From Salidesulfovibrio onnuriiensis (lineage in GTDB: Bacteria > Desulfobacterota > Desulfovibrionia > Desulfovibrionales > Desulfovibrionaceae): a stretch of DNA of 64,000 nucleotides. Numbering within the stretch: the first letter of the stretch is position 1; every line of letters starts with the position of its first letter. The stretch is from NCBI RefSeq assembly GCF_008001235.1, contig NZ_CP040751.1:2711001-2775000 (forward strand). The letters are read 5' to 3'. Shown piece by piece: positions 26,202 to 34,869 of this stretch. A model generated the notes under the pieces. That model searched no databases. It was given only the letters and a program-made list of their open reading frames with translations, and had not been told where the DNA came from. A program made the position numbers and the translations under genes.

Positions 26202-26489
26202 TCTTCCTCCCATTTGATTGCAACTGACTTGAAAACATCGGGAAGGGGCCGCCCCCACCCATGCGAAGAGGCATGAGCAAGGTGCGGACCAATGGGACAT
26301 TCTCCCAGAATGGTTTGGAATACCAAAAGATATTTGAAACTTCGAAAATGCGACGCACACCGGACGCGAGTCGCCCGCAACTCGGCGACAGGCCATACGG
26401 CCAATGGCTGCGCAGGATGCACGCCCACGAGTCGAAATGCACTCAAGAGGCGGAAGCGACTCACCGCCTGGGTCCTCTGCCGACCATGA
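26202..26489. other. Intergenic region upstream of the SGNH hydrolase
   Basis: A 288-bp non-coding stretch. On the minus strand it contains a few short inverted repeats (for example GGCCATACGGCC at about 26390-26401), but no convincing terminator, promoter or riboswitch. Confidence 0.3.
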
Positions 26490-27668
26490 TCAGAAATGAC
26501 TGCGCATGGTCCCGCAAAGGGTCAAAAGACGATGCTCATAAGTGTGCTGGGCAAGAATCCGCTTTTGGGCCGCCGCCGCAATCCCGTTGCGTCCAGGGGC
26601 ATCCTCCAGCCAGCGTTGCACCTGGCCCCGGATGTCATCCACTCCGGCATAGGTCGCCACTTCCACGTCCGGCTCGAAGAGCCGCTCCAGCCCGGTCGTG
26701 GCGTCCGTAAGCACGAATCCCCCGCAGGCGGGAATGTCGAAAACCCGCTGGTTCACGGCATTGGAGGACTGCAAGCTGGTGGTATTGAAATTGATCTCCA
26801 CCCGCCGATAGAAATCCGGCAATTCGCGCTCGTAATGCATGCGGCCGAACCATGTGAACGGCAGGCCATGGCGGCCCAGAGCTTCCTTCCAGAACTCATC
26901 GCCCACGATGGCGGGCTCAAAGGGCAGCAACTGCTCGACACAACGCAACCGCCGCAGGCGTGTGGCCTCCAGCTGCACCAGCCGGACATACTGCAACTGC
27001 CTTTCGGGCTCCAGGCGTTCCAATTCCAACAGGGAGGAGGCAGCCCGACGCGCCAGAAGGCCCACGGGACTCACCTGTGGATTCTGTTCATATTGAGCAC
27101 CAACCGCTTGGTATTGTTCCAAAAGAGACGCAGGAAATGCCCCGGCCGAGATGTTCTCCGAAATTTTCCTGTTCCAGGAGGAGCCCACAAAGGCGGTCCG
27201 GTATTCCGACGTCACAGGGCCGGAAGCAGGATTGAAGGTCTCCGGGTCCGCGGCAAGCGGCAGATGCTCCACCACGGCGACGCCCTGCTCCCGGATCGGT
27301 TTCACCCCGTCCGGATCCCAGGTGAAGACGGCCAGCAAAGCATTGGGCGATACCCGCTGGCGCAGGAACATGTCATGCTTGTCCACAAACCAGCTAGCCA
27401 GGGGAACCCCGCACTTGCGCAGCAGCTCCAGCACCTGCCCCTCTCCGTCGAGGCCCGCGTGGTTCACGGTCAGGATAAAATCCGGCCCGAAACGGGCGAC
27501 CGTATCGAACAATTTCTTAAGAAAAGCCGGCTCCTGCCGGAAATCGACCTTTGCACAGGGGATGCCGAGCCGCCCCATGGCCCGCTCCAGTTCTGGCAGG
27601 ATGAAATAGTCCTGCCCCACCAGAAGCACCTTGGGCAACACGCCGTCGTATCTTGGAAGTTCACGCAT
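26490..27668 (-). CDS. CgeB-like glycosyltransferase
   Basis: A 392-residue GT-B-like protein. The N-terminal half has KVLLVGQDYFILPELERAM and a DFILTVNHAG/SWFVDKHDMF region typical of DUF3880. The C-terminal half has FGRMHYERELPDFYRRVEIN, then NAVNQRVFDIPACGGFVLTD, the glycine-rich pattern of CgeB/Glyco_trans_1_2 proteins. Such proteins are found in spore coat and glycan (including flagellin) modification clusters. The chosen start, ATG at 27668, gives the family-like N-terminus but has no strong ribosome site. It lies 11 bp after the small membrane-protein gene at 27680, so translation may be coupled. Acceptor unknown. Confidence 0.75.
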   Translation of the reverse strand: MRELPRYDGVLPKVLLVGQDYFILPELERAMGRLGIPCAKVDFRQEPAFLKKLFDTVARFGPDFILTVNHAGLDGEGQVLELLRKCGVPLASWFVDKHDMFLRQRVSPNALLAVFTWDPDGVKPIREQGVAVVEHLPLAADPETFNPASGPVTSEYRTAFVGSSWNRKISENISAGAFPASLLEQYQAVGAQYEQNPQVSPVGLLARRAASSLLELERLEPERQLQYVRLVQLEATRLRRLRCVEQLLPFEPAIVGDEFWKEALGRHGLPFTWFGRMHYERELPDFYRRVEINFNTTSLQSSNAVNQRVFDIPACGGFVLTDATTGLERLFEPDVEVATYAGVDDIRGQVQRWLEDAPGRNGIAAAAQKRILAQHTYEHRLLTLCGTMRSHF

Positions 27669-27679
27669 GATACGGGCAG

Positions 27680-27847
27680 CTATAAACGATCCACCACCAG
27701 CCAGAGCACGAACGCGCCGACAAACAGGCGGACCACATGGCCGATATGAAAATGATATCCCCAGTCCACGGCGAACATGAGGACCACGCTTATGACAAAG
27801 GCGGCAAGAATGATCTTGCGCCACAGATTGAGCCGGGTCAGATTCAT
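27680..27847 (-). CDS. Small two-segment membrane protein
   Basis: A 55-residue protein starting MNLTRLNLWRK, with two hydrophobic segments (about residues 10-29 and 36-53) separated by a short polar turn containing DWGYHFHIGH. GGAG precedes the ATG. No family is recognised. It is of similar size and start (MNL, then a Trp within 12 residues) to the protein at 31016, which suggests a small paralogous group. It lies between the Lon-type protease terminator and the CgeB-like gene. Confidence 0.6.
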   Translation of the reverse strand: MNLTRLNLWRKIILAAFVISVVLMFAVDWGYHFHIGHVVRLFVGAFVLWLVVDRL

Positions 27848-27860
27848 TTCAGGTCTCCAC

Positions 27861-27889
27861 AAAAAAAGGGGCGTACCATGGCACGCCCC
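27861..27889 (-). terminator. Intrinsic terminator of the hsp20-lon unit
   Basis: On the minus strand a GGGGCGT...ACGCCCC stem is followed by seven T. Confidence 0.9.
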
Positions 27890-27906
27890 GGATGCTGACG
27901 ATCAGA

Positions 27907-30396
27907 CTACTTTGTCTTTTTTCCGGTTGCCCGCTTCTTGGTTTTATCGTTGTTTTCCTCGGGCTTGCCAAAGTCTCTCAATCCTTCTGCCAGACCGAGC
28001 AGCTTCTTGTCCACGAGATCGTTGATCGACCCCCTGGTGTAACCGCCCTTTGCGGTGCGCTCCCCGGCCTTCTTGCCGGTCAGGATCTCGATGCCTTCGT
28101 CTATGGTCTTCACGGCCCAGACATGGAACTTGCCGCTCCGGACCGCATCCACTACATCCTCCCTGAGCATAAGGTCCTTGATGTTGGGGTACGGAATCAT
28201 GACTCCCTGTTTGCCGTTGAGCCCGGCGTGCTTGCAGCACATGAAAAACCCTTCGATCTTCTGGTTCACCCCGCCGATGGGCTGCACCTCGCCCTTCTGG
28301 TTCACAGAGCCCGTCACCGCTATGTACTGCCGGATGGGCACCCCTGACAGGCTGGAAAGCAGGGCGTAAAGCTCGGTGGACGACGCGGAGTCGCCGTCGA
28401 TCCCGCCGTAAGCCTGCTCGAAAGCGATGCTGGCCGCCAGGGTCAGGGGCTTGTCCTGGGCGAACCTGCGGCGCAGGTAGCCCCCCAGGATCTGCATGCC
28501 CTTGTTGTGGATGGGGCCGGAAAGCTCGGCCTCGCGCTCGATGTTGATGATGCCTTCCTTGCCCATGGAGGTTTCCACGGTGATCCTGGAAGGCTTGCCG
28601 AACATGTAATCGCCCATGGAATAGACGGCCAGGCCGTTGATCTGCCCAACCACCTCGCCATCGGTATCCACGAACAGACTGCCGCGGTCGATCATCTCCT
28701 GGATGCGCTCCTCGATCTGGTTGGAGCGGTATTTCTTGGCCTCCAGGGCCTCGCGGACGTGGTCGCCGCTCACTGTGCCGACCTTTGCCATTTCGGCGAA
28801 GTAATCGGCCTCGCTCATGATGTCCGAAAGCTGCGGAAACGCCGTGGACAGCTTTTCCTGACGGCCGGACATACGCACGGATTCCTCCAGGATCGCGGCC
28901 ACGCCCGAGGCGTCAAAGGGCTTTATCTCCTGACGCTCCACCTCGCTCCTGACAAAACGGGCCACCTGGGTCACGGCGTCGTCACTGCGGTCCATGCTGG
29001 ACTCGTAGTCGGCCCGGACCTTGAATATCTTGGGCACGTCCTGGTCGTAATAGCGCAGCAGGCTGTAAAGCCGTGCATCGCCGAGGACAACCACCTTCAC
29101 GTCCATGTCGATGCGCTCGGGCTTGAGGCCCGTGGCGGTGATGAAGTAATAGGGGTCGTAGGTCTCGATCTCGATCTGCTCGGTCTTCAGGGAACGCTTG
29201 AGGGTCGGCCAGACACCCGGCTCCATGATGGAATCCAGCAGGTTGATGACCAGGTACCCGCCATTGGCCTTGACGAACGAACCGGCCTTGATCTTGGTGA
29301 AATCCGTACGCCAGCCGCCCATGCGGTCCATGGTCCGTTCGATACTGCCGAACAGGTTGCGGTACGTGGGGTAGCTCTCGATGATCACCGGCGGGCCGTC
29401 CAGCTCGGAATTATCCACCAGCAGGTTGATCTCGTAGGGAAGCATGACCACTTCCGGCGAGGGGCCTCCCATGATCAATCCCGGGATGGGCCCCTGCTGC
29501 TTCTGGCCAAGCCCCTTGATTTCCTCGAGGTCCTCCACCATGTTGTCCAGTATGGAATCCAGGTACTTCTGGACCTTTTCGTTTTCGTAATGATCCCGCA
29601 GCGGCTTCATGATCTCTTCGGCCATGTTCAGGAACATGAGCCGGTCCACTTCCTCATGCTTCTTGGCCACCTCTTTGTGCAGCTGCTTGATTTCCTGGAC
29701 AATGTGGTCAACCTCTTCCTTGAGCTGGGCACGCTTGTCACGGAGGCGCTCATATTCCTCCCTCGGGAAACGGCCGTTCTCGACCATTTCCTCCACCTGG
29801 ATGAGCCGCTTGGGTTCGCCATCCACCACGGGCACGATGTCCGGCCTCTGGTAGGGCCCCATCTGCATGCGCACCATCACCAGGCCGGTATCCTTCACCT
29901 TTTCTTCAATGGCCTTGTAGAACGCCAGCACCTTTTTCTCATGGGCCTCGGCCATCTCGTTCTTGCGGGCGATGTATTCCTCGCTCTCGAAGAGTTGGGG
30001 GACCTCGGTCTTGATGCCCTCGATGAAGTCATGCATGTCCTTCTTGAACTGGCTTCCTTCGCCAGCCTTGAAGCGAAGCAGGATGGGCTCTTCCCGATGC
30101 TTGAAATTGTTCACATAGCAAAGGTCGCAGGGCACCTCGCCGTCCACGTTCAGTTCCCGGAGCAGGCGCTTGACCGTTGCCATGCGCCCGGTGCCGGGCT
30201 CGCCGGTCACAAATATGTTGTACCCCTTCTTGCTCACTCCCAGGCCGAAACGAAACGCCTCCACGCCGCGTTTCTGGCCGAGGATCTCCTCCAGGGGTTC
30301 CAGGTCGTCGGTTGTCTTGAAAGGAAGCGACTTGGGGTCAAGGCGCCATCGAAGCAGTTCCACAGGGACTTCTTTCGGTTGTGTTTTCCTGGCCAT
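27907..30396 (-). CDS. LonB/LonH-type ATP-dependent protease
   Basis: An 829-residue cytoplasmic protease of the AAA_32-Lon_C family. The start at 30396 (MARKTQPKEV) follows GGGAGAG. The ATP-binding loop GEPGTGRMATVK (near residue 62) has Arg-Met where classical P-loops have Lys-Ser/Thr. A long charged coiled coil follows (about 180-320, EEVDHIVQEIKQLHKEVAKK), then the second half of the ATPase. The S16 proteolytic domain has the catalytic serine in GDSAS (near 671) and lysine in NQKIEGFF (near 714). A basic tail ends the protein. It is 22 bp downstream of the small heat-shock protein gene, so the two form a protein-quality-control operon. Role: degradation of damaged or specific regulatory proteins. 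Confidence 0.9.
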   Translation of the reverse strand: MARKTQPKEVPVELLRWRLDPKSLPFKTTDDLEPLEEILGQKRGVEAFRFGLGVSKKGYNIFVTGEPGTGRMATVKRLLRELNVDGEVPCDLCYVNNFKHREEPILLRFKAGEGSQFKKDMHDFIEGIKTEVPQLFESEEYIARKNEMAEAHEKKVLAFYKAIEEKVKDTGLVMVRMQMGPYQRPDIVPVVDGEPKRLIQVEEMVENGRFPREEYERLRDKRAQLKEEVDHIVQEIKQLHKEVAKKHEEVDRLMFLNMAEEIMKPLRDHYENEKVQKYLDSILDNMVEDLEEIKGLGQKQQGPIPGLIMGGPSPEVVMLPYEINLLVDNSELDGPPVIIESYPTYRNLFGSIERTMDRMGGWRTDFTKIKAGSFVKANGGYLVINLLDSIMEPGVWPTLKRSLKTEQIEIETYDPYYFITATGLKPERIDMDVKVVVLGDARLYSLLRYYDQDVPKIFKVRADYESSMDRSDDAVTQVARFVRSEVERQEIKPFDASGVAAILEESVRMSGRQEKLSTAFPQLSDIMSEADYFAEMAKVGTVSGDHVREALEAKKYRSNQIEERIQEMIDRGSLFVDTDGEVVGQINGLAVYSMGDYMFGKPSRITVETSMGKEGIINIEREAELSGPIHNKGMQILGGYLRRRFAQDKPLTLAASIAFEQAYGGIDGDSASSTELYALLSSLSGVPIRQYIAVTGSVNQKGEVQPIGGVNQKIEGFFMCCKHAGLNGKQGVMIPYPNIKDLMLREDVVDAVRSGKFHVWAVKTIDEGIEILTGKKAGERTAKGGYTRGSINDLVDKKLLGLAEGLRDFGKPEENNDKTKKRATGKKTK

Positions 30397-30418
30397 GAGC
30401 GTCTTCTCTCCCGTTTGC

Positions 30419-30835
30419 TTATTTTCTGACAATTCGAACAATGCGGCCATGCGGATTCTTGCAGCGGGGCAACCGTATTTCGAGAATTCCATCATCGAAA
30501 ACAGCCTTGACGTCCTCGGGATCCACCCTGCACGGCAGGCGGACCTCGCGCCGGAACATGCGCCGTTCGGTGCGTCCCCCCTCCCTTTCCTCGGTTTCAG
30601 CCGCGATGAACAGCCTACGGTCATGCACGGTGATCATCAGGTCGTCCGGGTCCATGTTGGATATTTTCATGGTGGCGACAAGCTCTCCCCCCTGCTCGAA
30701 AAACTTCAGGTCCCCCACCACCCTATGGTGCATGGAGGGCAGGTCGAAGTCCCGGCACAGGTCATCGAAAAGCCTGTCCACGTTACGCTTGAGTTTCTCC
30801 AGTTCCGTCTGACTCCATAGTTTCAAGTCCGGCAT
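30419..30835 (-). CDS. Small heat-shock protein (Hsp20/alpha-crystallin)
   Basis: An ATP-independent holdase chaperone, 138 residues from the ATG at 30835 (GGGAGG upstream). The alpha-crystallin domain runs from VVGDLKFFEQGGELVATMKI to the end. It has the strand DPDDLMITVHDRRLFI and the family signature region FRREVRLPCRVDPEDVKAVFDDGILEIRLPR (residues about 95-125). The usual IxI/V C-terminal tail is RIVRIVRK. A TTG start 21 nt further upstream is possible. It is the first gene before the LonB-type protease, which suggests joint heat- or stress-controlled expression. I find no CIRCE hairpin and no convincing sigma32 promoter. Confidence 0.9.
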   Translation of the reverse strand: MPDLKLWSQTELEKLKRNVDRLFDDLCRDFDLPSMHHRVVGDLKFFEQGGELVATMKISNMDPDDLMITVHDRRLFIAAETEEREGGRTERRMFRREVRLPCRVDPEDVKAVFDDGILEIRLPRCKNPHGRIVRIVRK

Positions 30836-30956
30836 GTTCCGAAACCTCCCGGCCAAATTGCCATATCATACGAGTGCGTTACGACGGCCATAAAATGCCA
30901 GCCCCACTGTTGCACGGTAGCATGAACCCGAAAAAAAGAACAAGACCGATAGATAA
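30836..30956. other. Leader region of hsp20-lon
   Basis: A 121-bp non-coding stretch. On the minus strand TATGAT near 30866-30871 could be a -10, without a matching -35. No CIRCE element is present. Confidence 0.3.
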
Positions 30957-30990
30957 AAAGAACGCCCTGTTCCGACCGTGGAACAGGGCG
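30957..30990 (-). terminator. Intrinsic terminator downstream of the small membrane protein at 31016
   Basis: A perfect 11-bp stem CGCCCTGTTCC with a 6-nt loop is followed on the minus strand by TTCTTTTTAT. Confidence 0.88.
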
Positions 30991-31015
30991 CTGCCAAAGG
31001 CAAAAACCAATACGA

Positions 31016-31198
31016 TTATAAAAATTTAAACAAATTTCCGGCCGCCAGGAGGCCGAACCCGCAGGTCACCAGCCAGAAGGGGCGTACAAGGCGTTCCAGA
31101 ACCGGGACCGACATGACATCCAGTTGGATGCAGACGCCCAGCAGGCCGATAATGACGGCAATCATCCACGTAAACAGTTTGGGGGCATTCAGATTCAT
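31016..31198 (-). CDS. Small two-segment membrane protein
   Basis: A 60-residue protein starting MNLNAPKLFTW with two hydrophobic segments (about residues 10-28 and 40-57). GGAG lies 8 nt before the ATG at 31198. It follows the REC-GGDEF-EAL gene by 32 bp and ends at a strong terminator, so it is probably co-transcribed with it. Resemblance to the 55-residue protein at 27680 is limited to size, start and topology. No function is proposed. Confidence 0.6.
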   Translation of the reverse strand: MNLNAPKLFTWMIAVIIGLLGVCIQLDVMSVPVLERLVRPFWLVTCGFGLLAAGNLFKFL

Positions 31199-31230
31199 GC
31201 ACTCTTCTCCACTACGAATTTCAGGCCGCG

Positions 31231-33381
31231 CTAGAGGGTGACGACCGACTTGTTTCTGATGAATTCCTCTGCCTGCGCCACGGGCAACGGCCGGGACACG
31301 AGATAGCCCTGACCGTAATCGCACTGGAGGGAATAAAGCAAGTTCAACTGCTGCCTGTTTTCGATGCCTTCGGCAACCACGCGCAGGCTCAGGCCATGGG
31401 CAAGGTTGATGATGGCCCGGACTATCTCGATGCTTTCCGGGTCCACGTCCAGGCGTTGCACGAAACTCAAGTCCACCTTGAGCTGGTCAATGGAAAACTT
31501 CTGCAGGTAGCTCATGGAGGAATAGCCGGTCCCGAAATCGTCAATGGAGAGAATCACCCCAAGGTCCTTGAGCATGTCCAGCTTGAGCACCGAGTCCGAG
31601 GCATCCACCATGACCACGGTTTCGGTGATCTCGAGCTTGAGACATTCCGGGGGCAGGCCCGTTTTTTCCAGGATGCTGCGGACGCTGTCCACCAGGCTGG
31701 CCTTGCGGAATTGCTTCGCGGAGATGTTGACCGCAATGGAAAGCCCCTTGGCCTGTGGCAATTCATCCTGCCACCGCCGCATGGTGTTGGTCGCATCCTC
31801 AAGCACCCATCGTCCCAGGTCCACGATGAGCCCGGTCTCCTCGGCAATGTGAATGAACTCGCCGGGCCCGACCATGCCCCGCTCCGGATGGTTCCAGCGC
31901 ACCAGGGACTCGAACCCGAACAGCTTCATGGTGCCCAGGTCGAAAATGGGCTGATAGTACATTTCAAACTGGTTTTCATCCAAGGCCCGCCGCAGCTCGT
32001 TTTCTATGGTCATCTCCTTGACGGCCTTGTCGCGCATCTTGTGGTTGAAGATCGAAACCCTGTCCTTGCCGCCCTCCTTGGCGTTATACATGGCGATATG
32101 CGCATTCTGGATGCGATCATGGGGCTCCTGCTGGTCGTCCCGCGCCACGTCCAGGCCGATGCTGGCCGTGATGCGCACTTCCCGGCCGTCGATATTCAAG
32201 GGCTCCTTGGTGATATCGGAAATGGATTCCACGATGTGCTTGGCCTGATCCACCGAATCCAGTTCCTCCAGCAGCACGACGAACTCATCGCCGCCGAAAC
32301 GGGAGACCGTATCCTGCCGGCGCACGTTTTCCCGCAGCCGGCCGCCGATGGTCACCAGCAGCTTGTCGCCAAAACTGTGGCCCATGCTGTCGTTGATGAC
32401 CTTGAACCGGTCCAGGCCCATAAAAACGATGGCGAAATACTTGTGGAGCCGCTGGGCGCGGGCCATGGCCTGACGGACACGGTCCAAAAGCAGGGTCCTG
32501 TTGGCCAGCCCGGTCAGGGGATCGTGCAGGGCCTGGTGTTCCACCCGGTTTTCAATGAGCTTTCGGCTGGTGATGTCCCGCATACTGGTCCGGACACCGA
32601 GGGGATGCCCCTTTTCATCCGAAACAGGCCGCCGCACCAGGCTCAGCCAACGCATTCTGTTGTTCTTGTTGAATATCCTGAAATCCAGGGACTCATCCGT
32701 TTCCGGGTCGCTTCCTGTATTGAATTTGCGCCATAACTCCAGATCATCCCGGTGAATGGTCTGCTCGAGGAAATCGGGATCGTTCATGAACTTTTCGGGG
32801 GGATAACCGCTGATGCGCTCGCAGGAAGGACTGATGTACAGCGGATTGCCGTCACTGGAATACCAGCTTTCCCAGTCGTAGTTGTAGTCGGCCACGGTCC
32901 TGTAGCGCCGTTCCGATTCCTCCAGCGCCCGCTTGGATATCTGCAGTTCCTCGACCATGGTCTCCAGCCGTTTCGTGGCCTCCTCCAGGCCGCGTCGTTT
33001 CCGATGCAGCTCCACAAAGGTGTTCACCTTGCTTTTGAGGATATTCGGCTCGACCGGCTTGAACAGGTAGTCCACGGCGCCCAGCTCATAGCCGCGGAAC
33101 ACATGGCGCTGTTCCTTGCTGATGGCGGTGACGAATATGATGGGAATATTCCTGGTGTTATCGTTTTCCCGGATCCGCTCGGCAACGGTGAAGCCGTCCA
33201 TCTCGGGCATCATGACGTCGAGAAGCACCAGGGCGAAGTCATGGCTGCTCATGAGAGACAGCGCCTCCCTCCCCGATGACACGGTGACGATGTTGAGATC
33301 GAAGACCCTGAGCACGCCTTCCAGCAGCTTGAGATTGATCCGCTCGTCGTCGACTATAAGAACGTCCACACGTTCATCCAT
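31231..33381 (-). CDS. Cyclic-di-GMP signalling protein with REC, PAS, GGDEF and EAL domains
   Basis: A 716-residue cytoplasmic response regulator. In order: receiver (VLIVDDERIN, phosphoacceptor in LLDVMMPEMDG near residue 55, lysine in FKPVE), a coiled-coil linker (125-160), a PAS domain (about 160-285, ending in RDITSRK), GGDEF (FGGDEF near 375) and EAL. The cyclase has an intact active site and an RxxD inhibitory site (RRQD) five residues before it. The EAL domain reads ESL at the signature but keeps the catalytic glutamate, the DDFGTGYSS loop and KVDLSFV. Either activity, or both, may be functional. GGGAG precedes the ATG at 33381. The partner kinase is not in the window. Confidence 0.92.
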   Translation of the reverse strand: MDERVDVLIVDDERINLKLLEGVLRVFDLNIVTVSSGREALSLMSSHDFALVLLDVMMPEMDGFTVAERIRENDNTRNIPIIFVTAISKEQRHVFRGYELGAVDYLFKPVEPNILKSKVNTFVELHRKRRGLEEATKRLETMVEELQISKRALEESERRYRTVADYNYDWESWYSSDGNPLYISPSCERISGYPPEKFMNDPDFLEQTIHRDDLELWRKFNTGSDPETDESLDFRIFNKNNRMRWLSLVRRPVSDEKGHPLGVRTSMRDITSRKLIENRVEHQALHDPLTGLANRTLLLDRVRQAMARAQRLHKYFAIVFMGLDRFKVINDSMGHSFGDKLLVTIGGRLRENVRRQDTVSRFGGDEFVVLLEELDSVDQAKHIVESISDITKEPLNIDGREVRITASIGLDVARDDQQEPHDRIQNAHIAMYNAKEGGKDRVSIFNHKMRDKAVKEMTIENELRRALDENQFEMYYQPIFDLGTMKLFGFESLVRWNHPERGMVGPGEFIHIAEETGLIVDLGRWVLEDATNTMRRWQDELPQAKGLSIAVNISAKQFRKASLVDSVRSILEKTGLPPECLKLEITETVVMVDASDSVLKLDMLKDLGVILSIDDFGTGYSSMSYLQKFSIDQLKVDLSFVQRLDVDPESIEIVRAIINLAHGLSLRVVAEGIENRQQLNLLYSLQCDYGQGYLVSRPLPVAQAEEFIRNKSVVTL

Positions 33382-33512
33382 TGCTGCTCCCAAGTTCATT
33401 TCGCAATCGCACCTCAACCCTATACTGCCACTCCGGCCGACAAGAGGAATTATAATTAAAACTATAGTCAATGCGCAGGTGCCCATTCGTCCAAAAAACA
33501 CGGGGAATGCGT

Positions 33513-33540
33513 TTGACAAGCTCCCTGTGGGACTTATTAT
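33513..33540 (+). promoter_or_regulatory. Promoter for the DUF493 gene
   Basis: A perfect TTGACA (33513-33518) and TATTAT (33535-33540, 5 of 6) are separated by 16 nt, 57 nt upstream of the ATG. Confidence 0.65.
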
Positions 33541-33597
33541 TGCCGTCATCGCGTTCAACGCCAAAATCGATAATTCCCATCATGAGGAGCAACCATA

Positions 33598-33858
33598 ATG
33601 ACCGACAACCACGAACAATTCGCCCAGCGCCTTGATGAGCATCACCAATGGCCCTGTCCCTATACCTTCAAGTTCATTGTTCCCACGGGGAATCTGGAAA
33701 AGCTGACCGAACTCTTCCCGGACCAGAAGCTTTCCTTCCGCGAATCCAAAAACGGCAAGTTCACCAGCGTGACCATGGAGTCCACCATGTGTTCCAGCAA
33801 GGATGTCATGGCGGTCTACCAGAAGGCGGCCCAGGTTCCCGGCGTCATGTCCCTGTAA
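33598..33858 (+). CDS. DUF493 (YbeD-like) family protein
   Basis: An 86-residue cytoplasmic protein. WPCPYTFKFIVP opens the compact alpha-beta fold and the region FTSVTMESTMCSSKDVMAVYQKAAQVPGV is typical of the family (E. coli YbeD, 87 residues). The fold resembles an ACT regulatory domain and the function is not established; in enterobacteria the gene is near lipoate genes, which is not the case here. GAGGAGC lies 5-10 nt before the ATG. It has its own promoter and is followed by a small palindrome. Confidence 0.8.
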   Translation: MTDNHEQFAQRLDEHHQWPCPYTFKFIVPTGNLEKLTELFPDQKLSFRESKNGKFTSVTMESTMCSSKDVMAVYQKAAQVPGVMSL

Positions 33859-33877
33859 TATGACTTGCGTCATATTA
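33856..33877. promoter_or_regulatory. Palindrome between the DUF493 gene and nifU
   Basis: TAATATGAC (33856-33864) and GTCATATTA (33869-33877) form a perfect 9-bp inverted repeat around TTGC. It overlaps the DUF493 stop codon. It could be a weak terminator or an operator 136 bp upstream of the nifU operon. Confidence 0.5.
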
Positions 33878-34012
33878 TTTCAGACCGTATTGGTATATTT
33901 TTCAATTCACCGTATGGACACAAGGACGATTCGTTCTTACTTATTGGATCGATTGAAATTTATAAAAACCGCTGATTAGGATACCACAGCTCAAACATAC
34001 GAGGAGTTTCCC

Positions 34013-34867
34013 ATGTGGGAATACACGGACTTAGTAAAGGACCATTTCCTGAATCCGCGCAACGCCGGGACCATGGATGACGCCGACGGCATCGGCGAAG
34101 TGGGCTCCCTGGCCTGCGGTGACGCCCTGAAGCTGTACCTGAAAATCGACGACAACGGCATCATTCAGGATGCCAAGTTCCAGACCTTCGGTTGCGCCAG
34201 CGCCATTGCGTCGAGCTCCGCCCTGACCGAGCTGCTCAAGGGCAAGAGCGTGGAAGAGGCGCAAAAGCTTACCAACAAGGACATCGCCGACTATCTCGGC
34301 GGCCTGCCGCGCGAAAAGATGCACTGTTCCGTCATGGGCCAAGAGGCCCTGGAGCAGGCCCTCAAGAACTACCGTGGCGAGGCCGGAACCGTTGCCGAAC
34401 ATCAGCATGAGGGAGAACTCATCTGCGAATGTTTCGGGCTCATGGATGAGGAAATCCTCCGCGCCATCAAGGAAAACGACCTCAAGACCGTCGAGGACGT
34501 GACCAACTTCACCAAGGCGGGCGGCGGCTGCGGCAAGTGCATCCCGGACCTGGAGAACCTGCTGGCCCAGGCCCACGGCGAAAAAGCGGCCTGTTCGGTG
34601 CCGGAAGCCTCGGCTCCCCCGGCCGCGGGGCTGACCAACATGCAGCGCATGCACCTTATCGAACAGGTCATTGACGAGGAGATCCGCCCCATGCTGCAAA
34701 AGGACGGCGGCAACATCGAGCTGGTGGACGTGGACCGCACCGACGTCTATGTCCGCCTGCTGGGCATGTGCGCGGGCTGTCCCTCCAGCCAGGCCACCCT
34801 CACCGGCCTAGTGGAAGCGCAGCTCAGGGAAAAGGTCGATCCGGAAATCAGCATCAAGGAAGGTTAG
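34013..34867 (+). CDS. nifU: NifU-type three-domain Fe-S scaffold protein
   Basis: A scaffold on which Fe-S clusters are built and passed to apoproteins, 284 residues. The N-terminal IscU-like domain has the three ligand cysteines (SLACGDALK near 35, TFGCASAIASSS near 60, HCSVM near 104). The middle [2Fe-2S] domain has CECFGL and GGGCGKC (138-174). The C-terminal Nfu domain has GMCAGCPSS near 257. GAGGAG lies just before the ATG. It heads the operon nifU-nifS-cysK-epsC. Without nitrogenase genes here, it most likely serves general Fe-S protein maturation, which is heavy in sulfate reducers. Confidence 0.94.
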   Translation: MWEYTDLVKDHFLNPRNAGTMDDADGIGEVGSLACGDALKLYLKIDDNGIIQDAKFQTFGCASAIASSSALTELLKGKSVEEAQKLTNKDIADYLGGLPREKMHCSVMGQEALEQALKNYRGEAGTVAEHQHEGELICECFGLMDEEILRAIKENDLKTVEDVTNFTKAGGGCGKCIPDLENLLAQAHGEKAACSVPEASAPPAAGLTNMQRMHLIEQVIDEEIRPMLQKDGGNIELVDVDRTDVYVRLLGMCAGCPSSQATLTGLVEAQLREKVDPEISIKEG

Positions 34868-34869
34868 CC

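Noticed and set aside
30836-30956. A CIRCE element or a sigma54 promoter before hsp20
   Set aside because: No 9-bp CIRCE inverted repeat. A TGGCA...GC pair is off by one from sigma54 spacing.
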